Positions 9,407-20,337 of a stretch of 61,481 nt of DNA are shown piece after piece. This DNA is from Aureobasidium sp. EXF-3400. Its lineage: Eukaryota > Ascomycota > Dothideomycetes > Dothideales > Saccotheciaceae. The translations under genes were made by a program, and so were the position numbers. Each line of letters opens with the position of its first letter. Within the stretch, counting starts at the first letter, position 1. The stretch spans positions 1 to 61,481 of the forward strand of contig SWBL01000313.1 in the NCBI GenBank assembly GCA_024195585.1, given 5' to 3'. A model generated the notes under the pieces. That model had not been told where the DNA came from and did not search any database. It saw only the letters and a list, made by a program, of their open reading frames with translations.

Positions 9407-11101
9407 CTACTTGCCAACCTCAAGCACCTCCTCCGCCGCCTCCACCAAAAGCCCAAATACCTTTCTAATGCCTTCTTCGCTTGCCAACGGATTGGCACTG
9501 ACCACACGAATAGCATACGCATCCCCGACCAACGAACTCGTCAAAAACACCTTTTTGCTCTGATCTACCTTCTCATACACTTTTTTCGTATTCGCATTTG
9601 CCAGTTCCAACATTTCCGAGGTAGGTTGCTGGGGTATAACAGCAACGTGCGAGTCTTGATATGGAACAGTGTGTTGTGCATCTGGTTGTGGTTCTGTGGT
9701 TGCTGGCTTGGGAGCGTGGTTTGCGAGACTGGGGTTTACGGTTATCACAGCCAAGGCGAAGGAAGGTGGTGTAATGATAGTAAACAGATCTTTTCTGCTC
9801 TTTACCAAGTCGACGAAGAGATCTGATAACTTGAGATGGTGTTTGATGTGTGCTTGCAAACCTTGCACTCCCCAGGTTCTAATCACAAACCACACCTTCA
9901 AAGCGCGGAAACGTCTTCCTAGAGGGATCTGCCAATCGCGGTAGTCGGTGACCAAACCTTGGTCTGAGAAATTGTTGCGTAGGTAGGCGGGAGTGATTGA
10001 GAGTGCGTCAGTCAGGTCCCGACGGTTTTGGACGAATAAACACGAGGCGTCAAAGTTCGTGAGCAGCCATTTGTGCATGTTTGTGTTGAAGGAGTCGAAG
10101 GTGGAAAAGTGTTTGCAATAGTGTTGATATTCGGGTAATAGCAAGGCAACTCCGGCGTATGCTGCATCGACGTGGATCCAAATGTCTGGGTAATCTTTCT
10201 TGACTTCTGCGATGGAGGCAAAGTCATCGACTGCGCAAGTGTTTGTGGTTCCCAGTGATACTGTCAAGAAGTACGGCTCCAGACCTTGTGACTTCAGTTT
10301 CTCGATTGTGGAGCGGAGTTCGTGGCCTTCAAGGGCAAAAGCATTCGACAACGAAGTGTCGATGCTGCGGAACCTTGTGCCTGCAATGTTCGCACCCTTG
10401 TGGGTAGAACTGTGTGTATGTTTTGTAGCCAAAGCGACAAGTTTACTCCTGATCTCCGCAGAGCGATCCTCCTTTTGTTCTTCAGTGAGGACAACGCCTT
10501 CTTTCTCGAGTGTCCTTGTAACGTAGCGTTCGCGTGCTGAAACCATGCAAGTAACGATAGCTTCAGAGGCAGAACCTTGGATGACACCACCTCCCTTACC
10601 CTTGGAGAGGAAGCAATTGGGCAGAGCGAGCATCTGAGCAACCCAATCCATAACAATCGTCTCGAGTTCAGTGACGGCAGGTGAGCACAGCCAATTGAAG
10701 GCAGGTACAGTCAATGCTGCAGACCACAATTCTCCCATCATGCCTGGATACGAGCTGCTAGCGGGGAAGAAGGCCATGAAGTCTGGGCTCTGCCAATGTG
10801 TCATGCCGGGCATGATCTTGGATTCCATGTCTGCGCGGATCTTGTCCCAACTCTCGGCTTGGATTGGTGCTGAGTTGGGCAGTAGCTTTGCAAGGTAACC
10901 AGGCTCGACTGAAGGGAGGACAGGACGGTCGGTTATATTATCGTAGTAGTTTGTGATGTCTTGAATGGCTTCTGTCGCTGCATTGTTGAATTGATCCGAC
11001 GTCATGCCCATTGGTGGGACGGTGCGTTCGTCGTGGACTGTCTGGGTGTCGCCATGGCTGCTGCCATTGACGTTGCGGACAGGGAGAGATTGACTGCTCA
11101 T
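9407..11101 (-). CDS. Aromatic-L-amino-acid decarboxylase (group II, PLP-dependent)
   Basis: 564 aa from the ATG at 11101 (MSSQSLPVRN); an in-frame ATG at 11203 would add 34 residues that look basic and unconserved. Decarboxylates aromatic amino acids such as Tyr, Trp or DOPA with pyridoxal phosphate. Seen in order: PGMTHWQSPDFMAFFP, the substrate block SPAVTELETIVMDW, GGGVIQGSASEA, THSSTHKGANIAG with the PLP-stacking His, WIHVDAAYAG, and MHKWLLTNFDASCLFV with the Schiff-base Lys (codon 10070-10072, Lys344). The catalytic loop reads QGLVTDYRDWQIPLGRRFRA and keeps the Tyr that marks decarboxylases rather than Phe-type aldehyde synthases. Single exon. The C-terminal third carries a Pro/Thr/Gln-rich insert (PKPATTEPQPDAQHT). 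Could feed amine or secondary metabolism; no cluster is apparent here. Confidence 0.92.
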   Translation of the reverse strand: MSSQSLPVRNVNGSSHGDTQTVHDERTVPPMGMTSDQFNNAATEAIQDITNYYDNITDRPVLPSVEPGYLAKLLPNSAPIQAESWDKIRADMESKIMPGMTHWQSPDFMAFFPASSSYPGMMGELWSAALTVPAFNWLCSPAVTELETIVMDWVAQMLALPNCFLSKGKGGGVIQGSASEAIVTCMVSARERYVTRTLEKEGVVLTEEQKEDRSAEIRSKLVALATKHTHSSTHKGANIAGTRFRSIDTSLSNAFALEGHELRSTIEKLKSQGLEPYFLTVSLGTTNTCAVDDFASIAEVKKDYPDIWIHVDAAYAGVALLLPEYQHYCKHFSTFDSFNTNMHKWLLTNFDASCLFVQNRRDLTDALSITPAYLRNNFSDQGLVTDYRDWQIPLGRRFRALKVWFVIRTWGVQGLQAHIKHHLKLSDLFVDLVKSRKDLFTIITPPSFALAVITVNPSLANHAPKPATTEPQPDAQHTVPYQDSHVAVIPQQPTSEMLELANANTKKVYEKVDQSKKVFLTSSLVGDAYAIRVVSANPLASEEGIRKVFGLLVEAAEEVLEVGK

Positions 11102-11203
11102 CTTGGATACTCTCGTATACCTCAATGCTTGAGAAAGAAGACGGCGACGTAGAAGAAGCATCAAGCCAGAGTGTCGTCGACTCGGCAGAGAAGAGCCCCA
11201 CAC

Positions 11204-11669
11204 AACCCGCCATATATTCAGCTGCGCGCGGAATCACTTCCGCACCTCGATTTATCCACGCCCTTTGCTTGACATACTCCACTGATATCTCGACCATCAG
11301 CCAATTGGATTCTACGAGTCTAGATGAAACGATAATCGCCTATCGGTGTGCTGAACTCTGTGACTCTACCCTGTTCAAGTGACAGCAAAGAGCATCTATA
11401 TACTACGAAAAGGCACAATTGTTTTTAGAAGCAGGGGTACGACCAAAGAGAGCTGAAAAGTTGTCGTCTCTTAGTGGACACTATCCGTTTCCTAATAGTG
11501 TTGTGCACTTTTCTAGCTACATGTGTTCTATCCCTCTTGCACACAGGGAGGATGAAGCACAACACCTGCAAAGTTTGTAGAGAGCAGACGATTCAGTCTT
11601 GAGCCACAGATAAATTATTTGTAGAGAGCCTCAAGTGTTATTCCTGCCTACACTATCCGCGAATGGTAT
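11204..11669. other. Intergenic region upstream of the decarboxylase
   Basis: Decarboxylase promoter and the 3' flank of the TMEM16 gene. Contains a degenerate MITE copy (about 11468-11552). No gene seen. Confidence 0.45.
11468..11552 (+). mobile_element. Degenerate MITE fragment, copy G
   Basis: CTCTTAGTGGACACTATCCG, then GTGTTGTGCACTTTTCTAGC and an end reading TTGCACACAGGGAGG correspond in order to the 3' half of copies A-C (TCTCTGTGG, GTATTGTGCATTTCTATA, terminal TAGCACACnnGGAG). The 5' half cannot be aligned with confidence. Confidence 0.5.
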
Positions 11670-14088
11670 CTAGATCCACTTGGACTTATCGCCACCATCT
11701 CCAGTCCTCGACTTCTGCATCCCCTTGAGTGCTACAATTAATCTCACTCCCGCCTCTGCCGTGCCCATGATTTCTTTACGAGCATTCCAAAATCTTTCTG
11801 CTTTCTCAGTCTTGTACTCGCTTCTCACATCTACTGTCTCTTCGACTTCAGGTATGATAGGCATATAGCCTTTCTTCTCGGGTTCCGTAGGTGTAGTAGG
11901 CGCAGATCGTCTTGGGTTTGCAGTATACATGTACGCATTTTGACGAACGGATGTGCCAGCCGCTTCCTCGGAAAATGTCTCGAGATAGCGTTTGCGGATT
12001 AGGCGACGGGTTGCTTCTTCTCTCCTTACAGCCTCTGAGCCGATTTTGTCAAAGATGAAGCGCACGCTGAGTTTTGTTGCTAGGTAGACTTGTTCGGCAA
12101 CGAAGACCGTGAGCAGTAACCTATCGAGCCGGATGTCCTTCACTTCGCCGTTGCGGTACAAGTACAGTAAAGCAGCAGTGGAAAGACTTCCTAGCCATGT
12201 CAAGAACTCGAGGGCTGATATGCAGGGTCCGATTGAGTCAGAGCGAATAGGTGGCGGTCGCTGCGATTCACTGATGAGTTTGAAAAAGTCGCCGCGTAAC
12301 TCGACCCAATTGTTGATCAGGAAGCCAAGAGGCATAAGTGGGTAGACGACGCCGAACATGGCAAGATAGCCAAATTGTACACACATCTCCATCACGTCTT
12401 CATTTGAATCGTATGGTGCGGCGACTGCTTCTGTGCGTAGCCGGGATAGGAGACTTGCTTCTTGTGGTGCATCAACAAGCAGAGTTTTAGTAAATTCGGA
12501 ATGCATGCGTTGATGCAATGAAGATCCTTGCCGTGTGTTTTTGTATCGACGATATGCTTCTTGAAAGTGCCGCTTGATGAACGGTATCACAAACTCTTCG
12601 CCAAAATTGATTATTTGGCCAGCCATGGACAGTGATATAACCTCTTCTTGTAAGCGATGAGCATCGACGCGGAAGTCTCTGGCTGCAACCAACTGCCGAG
12701 AGTCCGGTATGAGGTGTGGCAGAAGTTCCGATCCAAATGGAACATAGATATATGCCGTTATCAAGAGTGGAAGGTATGATGTGACGAAATTCAAAACGAA
12801 GGATTTCTGAACTTGGGCCAGTTCAAACTCATCATTCGTGCGATGATTCTCGTGCTCGGACAGTCTCGACGCCATGGACGTCAGGAATTCGGTGACGTAC
12901 GGAAGAGAGACTGCGAGAAGGATTGTGGGAAGATATTGTATAGCCTGTTACATCGTTAGTGGGTGGGTATTTGAGTTGCCTTTTGTGCAATACCCAGTAG
13001 CTCGCCAGCGCCTCGCCATATACGTCGGAGATCATGGCTTCGATGAGGAATGTGACTACCAGAACACTGCTGAGTGCGAGGCCAGCCAGAGCCGCAAAGG
13101 GAAGAAATAAAAGCTGCCTTGCCAGGCGCTTGTGGGTGGGGAATACTTTCTTCACCTCGCCAGTGACGGGATCCATCTCATCCTTTTCCCAAATGTATTG
13201 CACACGGTTGACTTTGAGCGCACCGACACCTCTGACGTTCCATCTGATGCTCAGCTCGAGCTCCTGTTTCTTCCACCACTCGACAAATGTGATGCTCCAG
13301 ACACAGATGACTGCTCCAAATGCGATCGAGTATGGTTTTGAGAAAAGCCAGAATAAAGTCCCGCATGAGGCAGGCACGATAAGAAACAGTGAATAAGCTT
13401 GTATGAAAGCATAATAGAACGCAACCTGTATATCAATCAGTCGCCTTCGAATCAGCAGCAGGTGTGAATCATCTTCAGACCTTTTCTCCAAATAGTGCTT
13501 TGATCTGATCCAAGTCGTCCGCCTCGAGGATTATCTTTGCAGACAGTCGCTTCAACAGCTTCTTACTCGCGGTCCAGGAATGCGGTGCAAACGACGCAGT
13601 GACATGCTTCCATTGTCCAAAGTTTGCTGTCACTCCTGCGCCGCCTTGCTCTTTCGTCCAGGTGACCAAATGGAAGACAGAACGTATCTCTTCAGAAGGC
13701 GTCGCAGCGTCGATGACTGTAGAACTGTCGCCGAGAGGGCGGACATGAACGATTCCAAACAGCCAGTCTTTAACCCGTGAACGATACACCTCATTACCAA
13801 GCTTGTTGCGAGGGATACGAATGAGTATGATCAGAGTTGTACCATAGCCATGTCGAACTTCTGCTTCCAGACCAAAAGCCTCAATGTCACGGATCAAAGT
13901 GTGATATTCATCGGTCGCATGATGAATTTCTGGTGACAGTTCAGCTCAGCACATCATCCTTGAGAGTTTGTCAGCTTTGACCCACCGATATTCTCAAAGT
14001 CGTAGAGAAGCACCCAATCTACTTCAAAATCTTCGTCTTTCTCTTTTTCTGATTGACTGCTGGTTGGTCGCCTTGTGAGTAAGTGCAT
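11670..14088 (-). CDS. IST2: TMEM16/anoctamin family protein (IST2-like lipid scramblase)
   Basis: Four exons: 14088-13986, 13929-13481, 13425-12994 and 12944-11670, giving 752 aa. The spliced N terminus contains DEDFEVDWVLLYDFEN, the usual cytosolic start of fungal Ist2/TMEM16 proteins. Junctions give LFGEK-VAFYYAFIQAYSLF and LASYW-AIQYLPTILLAVSL, both continuous with the family. About ten membrane helices follow. The anoctamin signature region FGYLAMFGVVYPLMPLGFLI-NNWVELRGDFFKL is intact. Length matches fungal TMEM16 scramblases (about 735 aa), and there is no long yeast-type cortical tail, so Ca2+-activated phospholipid scrambling in ER or plasma membrane is more likely than the specialised yeast ER-tether role. 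Ca2+-binding acidic residues could not be mapped by eye. Confidence 0.9.
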
Positions 14089-15788
14089 CCTCGTAAAGCG
14101 TTGATATTCAAGAAAAGCAGTCCGTCAAATCAAAATAAAAGACATTGTTGTTCTCCATTTTGCTGTGGCCTATGTGCCCGTGCTCGGTGTCCACGTAACC
14201 CTCCATGCTGCCAAGTAGTCTGTCCGGTGTTTCCGCGAAGCGTCCATCTTCACGGCCAGAAGTGCTGTGGAGACAGTCTATCTTCCCCATGTGCTAAAGA
14301 TAGTCACAACAGAGCTATAGAAATGCACAATGCTTTCGTGAAGAATGTTGTCTTCACAGAGAGGACACCATTAAAGGCTATCTCTGTGGTCAGATTCATG
14401 TTCGAAATGTAACTGTGCATTTCGACAGCTTGTAGTCTCTGTATCTCGGAGTGGAGAAGGGATCAGTTGCAGAATTGTGACTGTCTTTAGCACACAGGGA
14501 GAATACGAAGATAACCCTCAACTGACTCTTGGGTATGATTGCGTTGGCCTTGGCGTAGCTTGGCGTCATCGATGCCGAAATCCTTCTCTTGCGGACAATG
14601 CCACCAGTAGACTAAACGACAATGAGGATACGGCTTTGCTCTGTTGGGCGTTTGATGAATGTGAAGTGACGAGAGATATGAGAACACAGAAGCATGACCT
14701 ACCAATCCGGGATGAGGAGTCATTGTGCTTCTGCAGCATGTTCACGTCTCATGCCCTACTTACTTCGAAGGCGCACTTAAATCCAGTCGATGTCATGTAG
14801 AGACTGCTCCAGGGTTGGCATCATTTGTCCACCAAGTGGATAAATGGTGGTGCTTCAGTTGACCGACGTACACCCTCGCCTGCGGATGGCACAACCAGTT
14901 ACTCAACACAATGCTTGAGAATCCATTCCCCGGGCGGTATCCTTTCGTTGTCTTTGCGATGTTCAGACATATCAGGTGAAGTGTGAACGACACCGACACG
15001 ATTTGGCGACTGTGGTTTGTTGACAAATGTCCCAGAAGGGTGGTTATGCATAACCTTTGCTCCAGATGACTTCCACGAACGCAGAACCATGGGCGCAATG
15101 AGTGCTCCTACCTAGGTACCTGAGCTCCTTTGGCAGTTCTATCACGTTCCAAAACCCAGGTTTTGAACATGGGTAGCTGCATGCTTTATGTACCTGTACC
15201 AGGATGTCCGTGCGCGCAGATTCTCTACACAGCCACCCCCATCTCTACCTCACGCACCTCGTCCGACGCGAGTTTGCCAATTATCGTTGCAGCCAATATC
15301 ATTCTGGTATGCATGAAAATGGAACGAGAGAGATGTGCAGCTCCCCGAACTACGCGTGAATTGACTTTGTTGATCGCAGCATCATCGGGAACTTGACCAT
15401 CTCGCCTGAAATTGTTCCCGAACACCACCTGCCTATCCTGGCATCGATTAAGGGTACAAACCGTATCTGTCAACCAAGCATTATCAAGCAATACTAGCTG
15501 CCACCCACAATGCTTATCGCAAGTGCTCTGAAAGACTACGCGCGTCTTGGTGAATTGACTTTCGTAACATTAATTCGTCGACAAATCGAAACCCTGGGCT
15601 GCTTGTGTATCACCCAGAGCTCAGGGCTATTCAGATCCGGCCGTTCGGCGTATTATCAGCATGTTGCATTTCCATATCTTCATGTGGCTTGCCCACACGG
15701 CTGGACAAAAGTAAGTAGCTCATGTCATAGCTATATGTAGTCCAGTGCTTCCCACCTTGCCCCATGATGTGACTTCCACACCGTCGCA
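14089..15788. other. 1.7-kb gene-free stretch upstream of OPT
   Basis: Contains MITE copy B (14283-14502) and the OPT promoter. Several ORFs of 80-150 codons on both strands overlap each other and show no family features, so none is called. Confidence 0.5.
14283..14502 (-). mobile_element. MITE-like element, copy B
   Basis: About 220 bp, inverted relative to copies A and C. Left end TTCCCCATGTGCTAAAGA, right end (reverse-complemented) TTCTCCCTGTGTGCTAAAGA; the inverted repeats extend through AGTCACAA. Interior blocks TTCTGCAAC, GAGATAGCCTTTAATGG and AGCATTGTGCATTTCTATA (on the minus strand) match the other copies. It has the longest inverted repeats of the family here. Confidence 0.8.
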
Positions 15789-18700
15789 ATGGCAGCCCCC
15801 CAACAGCGCCCTGGTTTCACAAGAGCCGATACCGACATGGCGTCGGCTGGTATTGAGCTCGAGCCTAGCTCCAGCAAGAAAAAGGTGCCCCATTCTTCCG
15901 GCTTGGAGATCGAAACACCAGATACCAAGACCGGTGTCGTTGCCGGAAGCGTCAAGGAAGTTCCTCCATACCAAAACAGCGATGACTACAGCATTCATGA
16001 AGGCACAGCTGGCGATTATGTTGCTGAAGAGCACAAGGTTGTCGAGACTGCCGAGGACATTGTACTTCAAGTTCTCAGTGTGGAAGACGATCCCACCCTC
16101 AATCCTTGGACCTTCCGGATGTTCTTCTTGTAGGCTTACATGATCCTTGATGTCTTGATCGAGCTGACGAGGGTGCAAGGGGACTCGGGTTGTCTATCTT
16201 CGCATCTGTTCTCCAGGAAATTTTCTACTTCAAGCCGCAAACGATCTATGTCTCCAACGTCTTCTTGTGCGTTATCGCATATGTACTTGGTGAAGCCATG
16301 TCGAAGGTCCTTCCTAGCAAGGGTGTGATCGGAAGTTACTTGAATCCACACCCTTTCAACATGAAAGAGCACGCGTACGTCTGCTGTCATGCCTAGTATC
16401 CATAATAGCTAGCTAACCGGCTGCAGTGCTATCACACTCATGGCTTCCGCCGCCGGTCAATCTGCCTTGTCGACAGAAGTACTTGCCGCACAAGAGCTCT
16501 GGTATGGAGGCTACCCTAGCAAAGCTGGAGGTGTCTTCGTAACTCTGTCAAGCCAGTTAGTGGGATACGGCATTGCTGGACTTCTCAGAGAGGTACTCGT
16601 GTACCCCACTGCCATGCTATGGCCTATAAACCTCCCTGTAACAACCCTGTTGGAGAGTCTCCACAAGGACAAGGTGGTCGCAAAGCAAAAGATCAAAATT
16701 TTTTACATCATTTTCGCAGTCATCTTCGTTTGGGAAGTATTTCCCGAGTATCTTTTCCCAGTCCTCGAGGGAGTCTCGATCTTCTGCCTTGCTGATCAAA
16801 GCAATTTGGTATTCACTAACCTTTTTGGAGGTGCGAGTGGTAACGAGGGACTCGGTTTCCTCAGTTTTTGCTTTGATTGGCAATATATTGCCTCTCTGGG
16901 CAGTCCTATGTGGCTACCACTCGAGACTTTGACAAACAACTTCATTGGCTACATCGGCTGTATTCTCCTGTTCATGGGTCTTTACTATGCCAATATGTGG
17001 CGTGCTCAGGAGTAAGTGCCATGTTCATGATTCACGTTTAAGTTACTAACTCAACAACAGTTTCCCTTTCCTGGCTCAAGTATTATTCACTGGAGAGAGT
17101 AACGGCACTTACTATGCAGAGTACAATCAAACCCTTATCCTAAATTCGAAAATGGAAATCGACCCAACGCTGTTGGAAGCTGTTGGTCCTCCATATTTGA
17201 CAGCGACGTACATCGCGTACCTTATAACATCTAATGCAGGCAGGTCCCCACGAAGAGCCCGTGTAATTTAAAAGCTTATCGTATTGCAGGATTTACCGCT
17301 ACCTTTGTACATATGTTCCTCTGGAACTACGACGAAATCAAGGCTGGCTGGGCTTGGGCCAAGCCGAGCAACTTACGAAAGCTGTTCAAACTCCAGACCT
17401 ACAGATTCTGGCAGAACCAGGAAACACCGAAAGAGAGACTGGCTCGAAAAGAAGCTGATCCGAATCTGGATCCTCACTATAAGCTTATGCTCCGCAACCT
17501 GTATCCAGAAACCCCATTGGTACGTCTTCGGCATCCTGTTTGGGAACGTTTTGACTAACATCTTCTCCAAAGTGGTGGTGGGGCGCTGTCGTGGTCATCT
17601 CGTGGGTCGTTGGTCTAGCATGTCTCTATGGCATGAAATCGACACTTCCCTGTAAGTTGATACTAGTACCTAGATCGTGAAGTGACTGACGCTTATCATT
17701 GTCAGGGTGGGGATTTTTGCTGTCTACCGTATTAACCTTCTTGTGTGTCCTCTTCTTCGGCGCGCAGATGGGAATAACTGGTTTCCAATTCAACATTCAG
17801 CCAATTTGTCAGATGCTTGCTGGCTATATGTTCAAAGGCCGCCCTCTCGCTAACATGGTAAGAATCCCGACTCCGACCCCTAACCCATGCTCTCGTATCC
17901 TCTTCACTGTCCCAGTCCTATTCAATACACTATCGGAAGGCACGAATGTGTTCTGAAGACGAGGCTTGCCATGGAGATACCCTTTGATGAGGTCCTCTCT
18001 ATGGAGACCATATCTTCCACGAAACAATCGTGCATTTCAGCAGCTACATTATGACAGTCTTTTAGACTCGGAGAGGGCTTGGGAGATTCTTCGTTTAACT
18101 TTGCTAACTCTTTTGACACTCTAGTATTTCACCGTATGTCAAGCATCCAAGCTGCTATTACCTTCGTCATTAGATTATTGACTGTTTGCGCAGTGCTATA
18201 CCTACAACGCATTGCAGATGGCGGAAGTATTGGCCAAAGATCTGAAGACAGGGCAGTATATGCATCTAGCACCAAGTAAGTCTGAATTTGGTGGAGCAAA
18301 AAAATGGTATAGGCAAAAAAAAAAAGGAGAAATGATGGAGAATAATTAACGAGGAAAAAGACAACCAAAGAATATCGGCATAATTGACGTTCAAAAGATA
18401 CGTACTGACATTTCACAGGAGCTACATTCTTCGTTCAAATTTGCGGTTGTATCGTTGGCGCCCTGTTCAACTACATCATGTATTATACACTACAATCTTG
18501 GGAGAAAGACAGTCACTAACTTGTCACAGGATGATCTCCATTGTCCAAAACCAAGGCACGATCCTGAAATCCATTGCGGGCAGTAACATTTGGAGTGGCC
18601 AAAATGTTCAACAGTACGCTGATATCTTGCCCTGGCGAAACAATTCGAGTTTGCTGACAACTTCGCTCAGATTCAATACCCTTGCCATCGCTTGGTCGAT

Positions 18701-19142
18701 GCCTGCCGAGCTCTTCTCCGTTGGCGGCAGGTACGAGTGGGTCACCCTTTCTTACCTCATCGGCTTCGTCGTCCCCGTACCATTCTGGCTGGCTTACCGC
18801 TACACCAAGCATCCCGTGTTCAAATACTTGAACATGTCCATCATTCTGTGGTACATGGGTTGGCTGTTCGTCGGCATCAATGCCAGTATCGGCATGTTCT
18901 TCATCGTTGGTTTCATCTCGCAGTGGTTCGTTCGTCACCGCTACCCTGAGTTGTTCGTCAAGTACAACTACATCGTCAGTGCTGCACTTGATGGCGGCAC
19001 CCAGGTTCTCGTCTTCATCTTGACCTTTGCAGTCTTTGGTGGAAGCGGCAAGGCAAGACCTTTCCCTACTTGGGCTGGTAACCCGGATACCACGATTCAT
19101 AATCTCGACTACTGCATGGTGAACCCTGGTACCTCGGGATGA
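15789..19142 (+). CDS. Oligopeptide transporter (OPT family)
   Basis: Twelve exons: 15789-16129, 16180-16374, 16427-17011, 17061-17239, 17290-17519, 17573-17651, 17706-17857, 18125-18133, 18194-18275, 18419-18479, 18530-18613, 18671-19142; 822 aa. Proton-coupled uptake of small peptides or glutathione-like compounds, plasma membrane. Family marks are NPWTFRMFFLGLGLSIFASV, YFKPQTIYVSNVFL, NPHPFNMKEHAAITLMASAA (the usual Gly in NPGPFN is His), GITGFQFNIQPICQMLAGYM, SGQNVQQFNTLAIAW and the C-terminal NPDTTIHNLDYCMVNP. Exon 8 is only 9 nt (Tyr-Phe-Thr). Intron 4 (17240-17289) must use a GC donor to keep SNAG-FTATFVHM in frame. Intron 7 is 267 nt, five times longer than its neighbours, and contains a MITE relic. 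All phases close. The acidic N-terminal 100 residues are poorly conserved. Confidence 0.92.
17940..18077 (+). mobile_element. Degenerate MITE inside OPT intron 7, copy D
   Basis: GAGATACCCTTTGATGAGGT, CCTCTCTATGGAGACCATAT, CAATCGTGCATTTC and a terminal GACAGTCTTTTAGACTCGGA follow the order and spacing of the 3' half of copies A-C. The 5' half is eroded. It accounts for the unusual 267-nt size of the intron. Confidence 0.65.
18125..18133 (+). other. 9-nt microexon of the OPT gene
   Basis: TATTTCACC lies between acceptor CTCTAG and donor GTATGT. Including it gives NM-YFT-CYTYNALQ, matching the NMYFxxYxYN pattern of OPT proteins. Skipping it would keep frame but delete three conserved residues. 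Confidence 0.7.
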
Positions 19143-19647
19143 TCGAGACATACGTTATTATATATCTCGACAGGATGAGGAGGTGACAGCAGGGATAAGA
19201 AGATGTTTTTGGTTGGAACTATGCGTGGCAGTGTGACGAATAGAAGGACATTGGTATCTGCTACTTTCAAGTATTTGCGATTATTGCTTCACAGAACGCC
19301 ACACCTAACCTAACAAGATCTGATCCCCTAAGCTGTTTGTTTTGCCTTTGTACCTTCCGCACACATACATCGAGCTCAAAAAGCATAGACGCCGTTCCTC
19401 CTGCTTTCACAGCTTGGCAAATGCCATTCCAAGCGCGTCACATGCCTGCCTCTCACAGGCTGCTCCTTCACTTTCCTAATCATACATCATCTATTCTCGA
19501 GTCGAAATTCCACCAACAGAAAGCGGCGGTGCTTCAGTGGACAAAACGCTGCATCACAAACACAAGCTCGACAATCGTCTCAAATCGTCGTTTGACTCAC
19601 GTCTACAATTGATATCACTGTTCGACTCATCTCTACATTCTGGCAAC
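19143..19647. promoter_or_regulatory. Promoter region of the orphan gene
   Basis: 3' flank of OPT followed by a C/T-rich promoter and leader. No TATA box or operator clearly recognised. Confidence 0.4.
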
Positions 19648-20337
19648 ATGAAGCGTCAGGCATCTCAAGAAATCGAGGCGTACGACTCCTCGTCTCAGCC
19701 CAACAAGCGCCAGCGTAACGATGAATATGGCAGTCTGAACCAGAACAACGTGCAAGCCAATATGCCACATGCAGATGCACCCATTCGCCCCCCTCCTCCA
19801 CTACCGCGCCTGGACTACACCACTTTTTTGTGTTATGAGGTCGTGACCCAGACTGGTCAAACGACGTATGCCTTCCCCGGCGGCTGGACTCTGTCTTGCA
19901 TGAACCAAAACAACATGCCACCTGCACGTGGATCTTTCCCCTCCGCTCTGCCACTGCCGCAGCTAGACTACACCACTCTTTTAAGTTCTCACACCGTGGT
20001 CGAGACTGGTCACACGATGTTTCACTTCCCCGCTGGGTGGACACTACTTTCTCCACTGCCGCAGTCATGGTACGACCAGCCAAACGAGTGGCAAGGACAT
20101 GCGCATTCAACGCAGTTACAGCAAGAAATTTTATGTCAATTGCAGTGCATGTACCAACTCCATGGCTACCAGTCTAGCTTTGCACAAGGATCTTATGATT
20201 CCATGTTCGTGGCTCCGCCTAGTCACCCTCGGTCATCCCAGCAAGGCGCTGGCAACATTGGGCTGGCCCTCGATTTGATGGACGACACTGGCGCCGACGA
20301 AGTTGACCTGGATGCCGTCGAGTTCGAGGATTCTTAG
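19648..20337 (+). CDS. Orphan protein with an internal duplicated module
   Basis: 229 aa, single exon, from MKRQASQEIE; the frame is open upstream but that part lies in a C/T-rich leader. I do not recognise a family. Two related segments of about 35 residues occur at roughly 47-85 and 101-135: LPRLDYTTFL...TGQTTYAFPGGWTL and LPQLDYTTLL...TGHTMFHFPAGWTL. A basic KRQRND patch near residue 23 could be a nuclear signal. A Gln/His-rich stretch (QQEILCQLQCMYQLHGYQ) follows, and the C terminus is acidic (DDTGADEVDLDAVEFED), recalling transactivation tails. A lineage-specific nuclear protein is possible, but this is inference from composition. Confidence 0.65.
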   Translation: MKRQASQEIEAYDSSSQPNKRQRNDEYGSLNQNNVQANMPHADAPIRPPPPLPRLDYTTFLCYEVVTQTGQTTYAFPGGWTLSCMNQNNMPPARGSFPSALPLPQLDYTTLLSSHTVVETGHTMFHFPAGWTLLSPLPQSWYDQPNEWQGHAHSTQLQQEILCQLQCMYQLHGYQSSFAQGSYDSMFVAPPSHPRSSQQGAGNIGLALDLMDDTGADEVDLDAVEFEDS

